From an uncultured Oscillospiraceae bacterium (lineage in GTDB: Bacteria; Bacillota; Clostridia; Oscillospirales; Oscillospiraceae), in contig CARXAY010000060.1 in NCBI GenBank assembly GCA_949093475.1, forward strand, positions 1 through 5,235: a DNA stretch of 5,235 nucleotides, written 5' to 3'. This document shows positions 1-5,235 of the stretch, in pieces. Each line of letters opens with the position of its first letter. Position 1 is the first letter of the stretch. A model generated the notes under the pieces. The model was not told the origin of the DNA, ran no database searches, and saw only the letters and a program-made list of their open reading frames with translations. Both the position numbers and the translations under genes were made by a program.

Positions 1-100
1 GGCGTGGACGCTGGACGGCGAATACGGCGGCGACCACCAGACCGCCACGGTGGAAAACGTGCCGCAGGCTCTGCCACTGGTGTACCGGCCTAAGGAATAA
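1..100 (+). CDS. C-terminal end of a probable diacylglycerol/YegS-type lipid kinase (5' truncated by window edge)
   Basis: Only the last 32 codons are visible, read from base 2 and ending in TAA at 98-100. The peptide contains the motif LDGEYGGD, followed about ten residues later by VPQALPLVYRP. In DagK/YegS/BmrU-like lipid kinases the C-terminal beta-sandwich domain typically ends with a D-G-E-(Y/F/P)-G-G element followed by a short strand and an (A)L-x-(L/V)-(Y/V)-x-P tail, and the spacing here fits. Such kinases phosphorylate diacylglycerol, or related lipids, at the membrane using ATP, recycling diacylglycerol into phospholipid synthesis. The nucleotide-binding domain lies outside the window, so substrate and completeness cannot be judged. 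A terminator-like hairpin starts 21 bases after the stop, suggesting this is the last gene of its transcript. The family call rests on a short tail and is moderately secure; the exact subfamily is not. Confidence 0.68.
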   Translation, partial: AWTLDGEYGGDHQTATVENVPQALPLVYRPKE

Positions 101-120
101 GAACAAGATTTTCACCGATC

Positions 121-178
121 ACGCCTCTTTCCCATAAGATGGCTCGAACCCATCTTTCGGAAGGAGGCGTCCTTTTTT
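121..178 (+). terminator. Intrinsic terminator-like hairpin that also contains the ribosome binding site of the next gene
   Basis: Bases 121-132 pair with 159-170 over 12 positions, all Watson-Crick except one T-G wobble. After a small internal loop (133-135 and 157-158), bases 136-142 pair perfectly with 150-156, closing a 7-base loop at 143-149. The stem is followed by CC and six T at 171-178, as expected for a Rho-independent terminator of the upstream lipid-kinase transcript. The 3' arm includes AAGGAGG at 161-167, the Shine-Dalgarno sequence for the ATG at 179, so the folded RNA would hide that site. It may be a plain terminator with economical overlap or a regulatory read-through hairpin; the sequence alone does not decide. 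Confidence 0.8.
161..167 (+). promoter_or_regulatory. Ribosome binding site inside the terminator stem
   Basis: AAGGAGG, a near-perfect Shine-Dalgarno sequence, ends 11 bases before the ATG at 179, slightly longer than the optimum spacing. It supports that start codon over later ones. All seven bases are paired in the predicted 121-170 hairpin (one of them by a wobble pair), so access would need a transcript that starts inside the stem, or an unfolded or partly melted stem. Confidence 0.7.
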
Positions 179-763
179 ATGGAAAATCAAGGTCTTGGCC
201 TGCTTGCCTGTGACGAGGAGCTGTTTGCGCGGGTGTGGGATCGGGTGACCGGGGACGGTCAACGGGCGGATGCGCCCCCGCTCCTTACGCCGGAGCTCTC
301 TGCGCCGCCCAAGCCCACCCCTGTGTGTACCGCCCCGGACACGGCCCTTGTTCCGGCGGCCACGCCGGTCGACCCCACCGGCGCGGCGCTCCAGCGGTGG
401 GTGCTTCTGCTGCTCACCGACGGGGCGGCTTACCGCGCGCTGGCGCGGCGGACGGCCCGGGGGCGGGAGACGCTGGCCGCGCTGGGCCGGGAAAAGCAGC
501 TTCAGGCCCGCGGCTTGGCGGCGGAGTACTTTTTGCGTACCGGGGTGCGCTACTGGCCCGGCGACTCCCTCCAGCCTCTGCAAAGCCTGCCCCTCTTCCC
601 GTCCCTGCGCGCCCTTTGGGGGGCGGAGCGCCGCCGGGAGACCGCCCTCCGGGCGCAGGCGGCGGAGGAAGAGCCGGAGCTGGCCAACCGCTACTTGGCC
701 TTGGCCGACGCTTCCCGCGCCGCCGCCCGCCGCTTGCGCGATCTGCTGGAGACCATGTGGTGA
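179..763 (+). CDS. Putative degenerate ferritin-like (rubrerythrin-like) helical protein
   Basis: The product is a 194-residue soluble protein with no signal peptide. Residues 1-25 form a short acidic-to-amphipathic segment (DEELFARVWDRV). Residues 26-66 are a Pro/Ala/Thr-rich linker. Four predicted long helices follow at about 66-93, 95-121, 140-164 and 166-192. The pattern of helix pairs, D-x-x-x-Y-x-x-L-A in the first helix and A-x-x-YF-x-x-TG-x-x-YWP after the second, resembles ferritin-like/rubrerythrin-family proteins of Clostridia. The canonical E-x-x-H iron ligands appear to be missing: around residues 104-110 the sequence is REKQLQA, and around 176-183 it is ADASRAAA. If the fold is right, this is a metal-free relative with unknown role. 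The start is supported by AAGGAGG at 161-167. The gene is notably GC-rich even for this window. It is convergent with lexA and separate from the ABC operon. The reading frame is credible; the fold assignment is inference from pattern only, and an unrelated alpha-helical hypothetical protein is the alternative. Confidence 0.7.
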   Translation: MENQGLGLLACDEELFARVWDRVTGDGQRADAPPLLTPELSAPPKPTPVCTAPDTALVPAATPVDPTGAALQRWVLLLLTDGAAYRALARRTARGRETLAALGREKQLQARGLAAEYFLRTGVRYWPGDSLQPLQSLPLFPSLRALWGAERRRETALRAQAAEEEPELANRYLALADASRAAARRLRDLLETMW

Positions 764-782
764 GGGGGTAAGGTGGTGAGGG

Positions 783-824
783 AAAAAGGAACGCCGCAAA
801 CTCAGAGAGTTTGCGGCGTTCCTT
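783..824 (-). terminator. Rho-independent terminator of lexA
   Basis: Bases 786-803 and 807-824 form a perfect 18-bp inverted repeat with a 3-base loop (804-806). Read on the - strand, the stem is followed by a run of five T (complement of the A run at 783-787, the first two pairing in the stem), placed 24 bases past the lexA stop. On the + strand the hairpin is followed by GCAATG with no T-run, so it should terminate mainly leftward transcription. It may still act as a 3' stabilising stem for the convergent gene ending at 763. Confidence 0.88.
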
Positions 825-847
825 GCAATGCGTTCCCGGGGAGGGGT

Positions 848-1444
848 TCAATAACGGCGGATCACCGCCACGACCTTGCCCAAAAGGCGGGCCTCGTCGC
901 CGTCGATGGGGTCATAGTCGGGATTTTCCGGCAGCAGCCAAGTGTGCCCACCCTTGCGGCTCAAGGTCTTGACCGTGGCCTCGTCCTCCAAAAGGGCCAC
1001 CACGATCTCCCCGTTGCGGGCGTCCTCCTGCTGGTGGACGATGACCAGATCACCGGGCAGAATGCCCGCCCCCAGCATGGACTCCCCCCGAACCTTGAGG
1101 GCGAAATGCTCCCCCACCAGACCATTGGTGTCGTAGGTGAGGTATTCCTCCACGCACTCCTGCGCCAAAATGGGGCTGCCCGCCGCCACGTTGCCCACCA
1201 GCGGGATCTTGTCCCGGTGGGCGGCGTCCTCGTCCTCCTGAAGGGTCATGGCCCGGGTCTTGCCCGCGGCCTTGGTCAGCACCCCCGCGCTCTCCAGACC
1301 CTTGATGTGGAAGTGGACGGTGGAGGGGGATTTCAGCCCCACCGCCTGCCCGATCTCCCGCACCGAGGGAGGATAGCCGTTCTCCTGCGTGAATTGGACA
1401 ATAAAATCGTAAATTTCCTGCTGCTTGGGGGTCAATTCTTTCAT
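848..1444 (-). CDS. lexA: LexA SOS repressor (autocleaving S24 family)
   Basis: The protein is 198 residues, the usual length for LexA. It represses DNA-repair genes and is inactivated when RecA filaments on single-stranded DNA stimulate its self-cleavage. Residues 1-65 form the winged helix-turn-helix domain (LTPKQQEIYDFI at the start; SVREIGQAVGLKS and STVHFHIKGLE for the helix-turn-helix). After a linker comes the peptidase domain. The cleavage site is Ala88-Gly89 in VAAGSP, the nucleophile is Ser122 in GESM, and the general base is Lys159 in EATVK. All three are spaced as in E. coli LexA (84-85, 119, 156), so the protein should be cleavable. The ATG at 1444 is preceded by GGGAGG-type Shine-Dalgarno bases at about 1452-1458. 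It is transcribed alone from a promoter overlapped by LexA-box-like sites, and ends before a strong terminator. The gene is divergent from the ABC exporter genes. Confidence 0.98.
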   Translation of the reverse strand: MKELTPKQQEIYDFIVQFTQENGYPPSVREIGQAVGLKSPSTVHFHIKGLESAGVLTKAAGKTRAMTLQEDEDAAHRDKIPLVGNVAAGSPILAQECVEEYLTYDTNGLVGEHFALKVRGESMLGAGILPGDLVIVHQQEDARNGEIVVALLEDEATVKTLSRKGGHTWLLPENPDYDPIDGDEARLLGKVVAVIRRY

Positions 1445-1497
1445 AGGAAGCCCTCCCGCTTTCAGTATGTGGTAAGATTCGACGATATGTTATTTTT

Positions 1498-1526
1498 AAT
1501 ATAGCACATTCGTTTCAGCTTGTCAA
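1498..1526 (-). promoter_or_regulatory. lexA promoter (sigma-A type)
   Basis: Read on the - strand, a perfect -35 TTGACA (1526-1521) and a -10 TATATT (1503-1498) are separated by exactly 17 bases. The transcript would start near 1491, giving a leader of about 47 bases before the lexA ATG. The -35 and the spacer overlap two LexA-box-like sites, so repression by LexA itself is expected. Confidence 0.85.
1503..1516. promoter_or_regulatory. LexA box 2 (weaker SOS operator candidate)
   Basis: AGCACATTCGTTTC matches 10 of 13 defined positions of the CGAACRNRYGTTYC box, with a perfect GTTTC right half. It lies in the lexA promoter spacer, touching the -10 element, and begins 21 bases from box 1, about two helical turns, so two LexA dimers could sit on the same DNA face. 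Confidence 0.5.
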
Positions 1527-1537
1527 ACGTTTGTTTC
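1524..1537. promoter_or_regulatory. LexA box 1 (SOS operator candidate)
   Basis: CAAACGTTTGTTTC matches 11 of the 13 defined positions of the Bacillus SOS box CGAACRNRYGTTYC; the mismatches are at positions 2 and 8. It overlaps the lexA -35 element by three bases, a placement that would block RNA polymerase. Assignment is by consensus matching by eye. Confidence 0.72.
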
Positions 1538-1603
1538 AATTTCCCCGGGCTTTTTTTGCGCTCCGGCAAAGGATCCGTTTTCAAAAGGTTCACACTTTAT
1601 CCA

Positions 1604-1632
1604 TTGACATTAAAAATTGGAAAGAATAGAAT
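1604..1632 (+). promoter_or_regulatory. Promoter of the ABC exporter operon (sigma-A type)
   Basis: A perfect -35 TTGACA at 1604-1609 and a -10 TAGAAT at 1627-1632 (five of six consensus bases) are separated by 17 bases. The start point would be near 1639, leaving a leader of about 39 bases that carries GGGAGG at 1665-1670 before the TTG start at 1678. The surrounding DNA is much more AT-rich than the genes. No clear LexA box overlaps it; the nearest lies about 70 bases upstream. Confidence 0.82.
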
Positions 1633-1677
1633 AATCGCTATGCTAAAAAATCTCCATTGTGAAAGGGAGGCTTTTCT

Positions 1678-3417
1678 TTGCTCAAGCTCATGCGCGAACA
1701 CATTAAGGGCTATGAGAAGCAGGCGGTCTTGTCCCCCATTCTCATTGTGCTGGAGGTCATCTGCGAGCTGCTGCTGCCCCTCATTATGGCGGAGATCGTA
1801 GACGTGGCCATCCCGGCGGGAGACGTGGGTTACATCTTCCTGCTGGGGGCGGAGATGGTGGCGCTGGCCCTTGCTTCCATGGCCTGCGGCGTGGGGGCGG
1901 CGAAGGCCGCGGCCTTCGCCAGCCAAGGCTTTGGCGGCAACCTCCGGCAAGCGCTCTTCGACAAGGTGCAGACCTTCTCCTTTGCCGACATCGACCGCTT
2001 TTCTTCCGCCAGCCTCATTACCCGGATCACCAATGACGTGAACGTGATGACCATGATGCTGGCCATGGGCCTTCGGATGCTCATCCGCGCGCCCATGATG
2101 CTGGTGACCGCTCTGGTGGTGAGCATCGTCCTCAACGCCAAGCTGGCCATGGTGCTGGTGGTGGTCATCCCCGTGATGACGGTGATCATCGCGGTGGTGA
2201 TGAAAATCTGCACCCGTCTGTTTGAGATCCTCCAGACCAAGCTGGATCACCTGAACAACACCCTTCAGGAGAATTTGGTGGCCGTGCGGGTGGTGAAGGC
2301 CTTTGTGCGGGAGAACCACGAGCGCAAAAAGTTTAAGAACGCCAACGACGACCTGACCCAAGCGGGGCTGAGCGTGGGCCTTCGCATCGTCGCCATTATG
2401 CCCGTGATGATGTTGTGCATGAACGGCGCTTTGGTGGCCGTGCTCTACTTCGGCGGGCGGATGGTCATGGGGGGCAGCTTCCAGCTGGGCGACCTTCAGG
2501 CCTTTACCGGCTACATCTCCCAGATCTTGATGAGTGTGATGATGGTGGCCATGACCCTGCTTCAGCTCTCCCGCTCCCAAGCCTGCGCCCAGCGCATCAA
2601 CGAGGTGCTGGAGGCCACCCCTGACATTCAGGACGGCCAAAACGCCCAAAGCGCCAAGCTCCCCGCCCCCAAGGGGAAGGTGGAGCTTCGCAAGGTGTCC
2701 TTTAAGTACACCGCGTCAGGCACGGGAGACGACGTGCTCAAGGACATCGACCTGACCGTCGAGCCGGGGCAGTTTGTCGCCATCGTCGGCGGCACGGGGG
2801 TGGGCAAGTCCAGTCTGGTCAACCTCATTCCCCGCTTTTACGACCCCACCGGCGGACAGGTTTTGCTGGACGGGGTGGACGTAAGGGACTACCCGCTGGA
2901 CGACCTGCGCGCCCGCATCGGGATGGTGCTGCAAAACAACGTCCTCTTTACCGGGACGGTGCGGGAGAACCTCCTCTGGGGTAAGCCGGACGCCACTCAG
3001 GAGGAGCTTGACCGGGCCGCCAAGGACGCGCAGGCCTACGGCTTCATCATGTCCCTGCCTCAGGGGTACGACACCCTGCTGGATCAGGGGGGCGTGAACC
3101 TCTCCGGGGGACAGAAGCAACGGCTGTGCATTGCCCGGGCCATGCTCAAGCAGCCCGCGGTACTCATTTTGGACGACTCCACCTCGGCGGTGGACTCCGC
3201 CACCGAGGCCGCCATCCGAAAGTCCTTCCGCGAAAACCTGAAGGGCACGACGGTCATTATGATCGCCCAGCGCATCTCCTCGGTGCGCTATGCCGACCGG
3301 ATCGTCATTTTGGAGGACGACCACATCGCCGGACAGGGCACCCATGAGGAGCTGTTGGAGAACAACGCCATCTATCAGGAGATCTACCAATCTCAGCAGG
3401 AAGGGGTGAGTGAATAA
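1678..3417 (+). CDS. ABC exporter half-transporter with degenerate ATP site (TM287/BmrC-like subunit)
   Basis: This 579-residue fused permease-ATPase is predicted to sit in the cytoplasmic membrane and export drugs or other hydrophobic compounds as a heterodimer with the next gene's product. Six membrane segments lie at about 17-40, 52-76, 129-152, 154-176, 236-262 and 276-298. The nucleotide-binding domain spans about 335-575: A-loop Tyr344, Walker A GGTGVGKS (371-378), Q-loop Gln419, signature LSGGQ (475-479), Walker B ending at Asp499, and D-loop SAVD (503-506). Two catalytic positions are altered: Asp500 replaces the catalytic Glu and Gln531 replaces the switch His. These are the changes known from the degenerate-site subunit of heterodimeric exporters. 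The start is TTG, chosen because GGGAGG (1665-1670) lies 7 bases upstream; the next in-frame ATG at 1690 is too far from it. The stop overlaps the next start. Substrate cannot be read from sequence. Confidence 0.95.
   Translation: MLKLMREHIKGYEKQAVLSPILIVLEVICELLLPLIMAEIVDVAIPAGDVGYIFLLGAEMVALALASMACGVGAAKAAAFASQGFGGNLRQALFDKVQTFSFADIDRFSSASLITRITNDVNVMTMMLAMGLRMLIRAPMMLVTALVVSIVLNAKLAMVLVVVIPVMTVIIAVVMKICTRLFEILQTKLDHLNNTLQENLVAVRVVKAFVRENHERKKFKNANDDLTQAGLSVGLRIVAIMPVMMLCMNGALVAVLYFGGRMVMGGSFQLGDLQAFTGYISQILMSVMMVAMTLLQLSRSQACAQRINEVLEATPDIQDGQNAQSAKLPAPKGKVELRKVSFKYTASGTGDDVLKDIDLTVEPGQFVAIVGGTGVGKSSLVNLIPRFYDPTGGQVLLDGVDVRDYPLDDLRARIGMVLQNNVLFTGTVRENLLWGKPDATQEELDRAAKDAQAYGFIMSLPQGYDTLLDQGGVNLSGGQKQRLCIARAMLKQPAVLILDDSTSAVDSATEAAIRKSFRENLKGTTVIMIAQRISSVRYADRIVILEDDHIAGQGTHEELLENNAIYQEIYQSQQEGVSE
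3399..3406 (+). promoter_or_regulatory. Ribosome binding site of the second ABC gene, inside the end of the first
   Basis: GGAAGGGG at 3399-3406 lies 10 bases before the ATG at 3417, within the last codons of the upstream gene. With the TAATG stop/start overlap it points to translational coupling, useful for equal production of the two subunits of a heterodimer. Confidence 0.65.
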
Positions 3418-5235
3418 TGCCGCCCGGACGCGTCCCCCGCGGGGGCTATCAGAAGCCCCAGAACATGGGCAAGACCCTTCGCCGCCTTATCGGCTACCTC
3501 ACCAAAAGCCCGCTTCCGCTGGCGCTGGTGCTCACCTGCCTTTTGTGTTCGGTGGGCACGAATCTGGCGGGAACGTATCTCATGCGCGGCATCATCAACG
3601 ACTTTATCTGGTCGGGCTGTACCGATTACGCAGGGTTGGGATCTTCCATTTTAAAACTGATCGGAATCTATTTGCTTGGCTGTCTCGCCACTTACGGGCA
3701 GTCCGCGGTCATGGTGCGGCTGGCCCAGAAGGGGGTCAATAAGCTGCGCTATGACCTCTTTGACAAGCTCCAAAAGCTGCCCCTTTCCTACTTCGACCGC
3801 CACCCCCACGGGGAGCTGATGAGCCGCTTTACCAACGACGCGGACAACGTCCAGACCGCCTTGGAGCAGAGCATGGTCTCCATGATCTCAAGCTGCCTCA
3901 TGTTTGTGGGGCTGGTGGTGATGATGCTGGTCATCAACTGGAAGCTGTTTTTGGTGACGGTGGTCGTTTTGGCCCTCACCATGGCGGTGTTCAAGGTGCT
4001 GGGCGGCAAGTCCCGGAAATATTATCAGGCCCAGCAGGCCGCGCTGGGCGAGGTCAACGGCAACATTCAGGAGATGATCGAGGGGCTGAAGGTGGTCAAG
4101 GCCTTTACCCATGAGGAGCAGGCCAAGGCGGACTTCCAAAGGCTCAACGAGACCTACCGGGACGCGGCCCAGAAGGCCAACTTCTACTCCACCACCATCA
4201 TGCCCATCTCGGGCAACCTGATGAATGTGAGCTATGCCCTCACCGCCTGCTTCGGCGGGGTGCTTGCGGTGCTTCAGGGCTTCGATCTGGGCGGCATGAT
4301 CATCTACCTCAATCTGGCCCGTCAGGTGGGCCAGCCGTTGAACCAGATCTCCCAGCAGATGACCGCCGTCCTCTCCGCGCTGGCGGGGGCGGAGCGTATT
4401 TTTGCCGTGATGGACACGCCTCCGGAGGTGGACGAGGGCAAGGTACACCTCACCCGTGTGTCCGGCCGGGAGTGGGCGTGGAAAAAGGAGGACGGGACGC
4501 TGGTGTCCCTCAAGGGAGATGTGCGCTTTGAGAACGTGGACTTCTCCTACGTCCCCGGCAAACGCATCCTCCACGGCATCTCCCTTTACGCCACGCCGGG
4601 GCAGAAGATCGCCTTTGTGGGCTCTACCGGGGCGGGCAAGACCACCATCACCAACCTCATCAACCGCTTCTACGAGTTAGAGGGCGGCCGCATCACCTAT
4701 GACGGCATCGACGTGCGGGACATCGCCAAGGACGACCTGCGCGCCTCGCTGGGGATGGTGCTGCAGGATACACACCTCTTTACCGGCACGGTGATGGACA
4801 ACATCCGCTACGGGCGGCTGGACGCCACGGATGAGGAGTGTATCGCCGCCGCCAAGACCGCCAACGCCCACAGCTTCATCCGAAGACTGCCGCAGGGCTA
4901 CCAGACGGTGGTCACCGGAGATGGGGCGAACCTGTCCCAAGGCCAGCGGCAGCTTTTAGCCATTGCCCGCGCCGCCGTGGCCGACCCGCCGGTGATGATC
5001 TTGGACGAGGCCACCTCCTCCATCGACACCCGCACGGAAAAGCACATCGAAAAAGGCATGGACGCGCTGATGGAGGGGCGCACCGTGTTCGTCATCGCCC
5101 ACCGCCTGTCCACTGTGCGAAACTCCAACTGCATCGTGGTCATCGAGAACGGCCAGATCGAGGAAAAGGGCGACCACGCCGCCCTGCTGGAAGAAAAGGG
5201 CCGGTATTACCGCCTCTACACCGGACAGTTTCAGT
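3417..5235 (+). CDS. ABC exporter half-transporter with consensus catalytic site (TM288/BmrD-like subunit), 3' end cut by window
   Basis: The frame is open from the ATG at 3417 to the window edge (606 codons seen); family members usually end soon after the YRLYTGQF-type tail visible here, so only a few residues are missing. The N-terminus has a Gly/Pro/Arg-rich cytoplasmic tail (MPPGRVPRGGYQKP). Membrane segments lie at about 33-60, 76-98, 152-172, 175-196, 260-284 and 291-320. The nucleotide-binding domain follows a linker containing a WAW motif (353-355): A-loop Tyr378, Walker A GSTGAGKT (402-409), Q-loop Gln450, signature LSQGQ (506-510), Walker B Asp530 with catalytic Glu531, D-loop SSID (534-537) and switch His562. 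The catalytic Glu and His are intact, whereas the signature has Gln for the first Gly. This complements the first subunit: its Walker motifs pair with the partner's LSGGQ to form the competent site. Likely a multidrug-type exporter; substrate unknown. Confidence 0.95.
   Translation, partial: MPPGRVPRGGYQKPQNMGKTLRRLIGYLTKSPLPLALVLTCLLCSVGTNLAGTYLMRGIINDFIWSGCTDYAGLGSSILKLIGIYLLGCLATYGQSAVMVRLAQKGVNKLRYDLFDKLQKLPLSYFDRHPHGELMSRFTNDADNVQTALEQSMVSMISSCLMFVGLVVMMLVINWKLFLVTVVVLALTMAVFKVLGGKSRKYYQAQQAALGEVNGNIQEMIEGLKVVKAFTHEEQAKADFQRLNETYRDAAQKANFYSTTIMPISGNLMNVSYALTACFGGVLAVLQGFDLGGMIIYLNLARQVGQPLNQISQQMTAVLSALAGAERIFAVMDTPPEVDEGKVHLTRVSGREWAWKKEDGTLVSLKGDVRFENVDFSYVPGKRILHGISLYATPGQKIAFVGSTGAGKTTITNLINRFYELEGGRITYDGIDVRDIAKDDLRASLGMVLQDTHLFTGTVMDNIRYGRLDATDEECIAAAKTANAHSFIRRLPQGYQTVVTGDGANLSQGQRQLLAIARAAVADPPVMILDEATSSIDTRTEKHIEKGMDALMEGRTVFVIAHRLSTVRNSNCIVVIENGQIEEKGDHAALLEEKGRYYRLYTGQFQ

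Noticed and set aside
134..158. tRNA T-arm-like sequence (GGGTTCGAGCC on the - strand)
   Set aside because: The 7-base loop is GTTCGAG, one base out of register with a real T-loop, and no acceptor, D or anticodon arms can be drawn around it. The terminator hairpin explains the bases.
119..799. Long open frame on the - strand opposite the 179-763 gene
   Set aside because: Its product is a low-complexity Arg/Gly/Pro-rich shadow, it runs through both hairpins, and no ribosome binding site was found. The + strand frame has a good Shine-Dalgarno sequence and a protein-like helical pattern.
773..1504. Open frame on the + strand across lexA
   Set aside because: It is antisense to a clear LexA with all catalytic residues, and its own translation has no recognisable domain.
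1545..1557. GC-rich bases followed by a T-run (CCCGGGC then seven T) as a possible terminator
   Set aside because: The only stem is the 6-base palindrome CCCGGG with no room for a loop, and no gene ends just upstream on the + strand.
1640..1801. Possible leader peptide starting at ATG 1640 ahead of the first ABC gene
   Set aside because: The ATG sits at the predicted transcription start with no ribosome binding site, and the frame simply runs out of phase through the ABC gene.
1597..2649. Long - strand frame rich in His and Gly opposite the first ABC gene
   Set aside because: The His-rich composition is what codon-biased antisense of Met/Val/Ala codons (ATG, GTG, GCC) produces. The ABC protein on the + strand is unmistakable.
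3410..3742. Short + strand frame over the start of the second ABC gene
   Set aside because: It is an out-of-frame shadow. The ATG at 3417 opens an uninterrupted frame to the window edge with full ABC motifs.

Overview
The window looks like chromosomal DNA of a GC-rich, low-branching Firmicute, most likely a Clostridia member of the Oscillospiraceae/Ruminococcaceae type (Flavonifractor or Oscillibacter-like). This is an inference from three things: strong Gram-positive ribosome binding sites, a LexA with Bacillus/Clostridium-type operator half-sites, and a pair of ABC half-transporters closely resembling those common in that group. No phage, transposon, CRISPR array, rRNA or tRNA gene was seen.

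Layout. Positions 1-100 hold the last 32 codons of a + strand gene whose ending resembles a YegS/DagK-type diacylglycerol (lipid) kinase. A long hairpin with a U-tract (121-178) follows. Its 3' arm contains the Shine-Dalgarno sequence of the next + strand gene (179-763), which encodes a 194-residue helical protein. I read this as a degenerate ferritin-like or rubrerythrin-like protein without the usual metal-binding residues. Convergent to it, on the - strand, lies lexA (848-1444), which ends in an 18-bp perfect hairpin terminator (783-824).

The 233-base divergent region 1445-1677 holds two near-consensus sigma-A-type promoters. One drives lexA leftward and is overlapped by two LexA-box-like sites (plus a third, weak one) spaced about two helical turns apart, which predicts autoregulation. 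The other drives rightward transcription of two ABC exporter genes (1678-3417 and 3417 to beyond 5235), whose stop and start codons overlap.

The two ABC proteins fit together as a heterodimeric multidrug-type exporter of the TM287/288 or BmrC/BmrD class. The first has Asp in place of the catalytic Glu and Gln in place of the switch His, but an intact LSGGQ signature. The second has intact Glu and His, but an LSQGQ signature. The dimer would therefore have one degenerate and one catalytically competent ATP site.

Most of the window is ordinary core or accessory gene content. The least understood item is the 179-763 protein, together with the terminator-like hairpin that covers its ribosome binding site. 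I found no convincing evidence for a wholly new multi-gene system.
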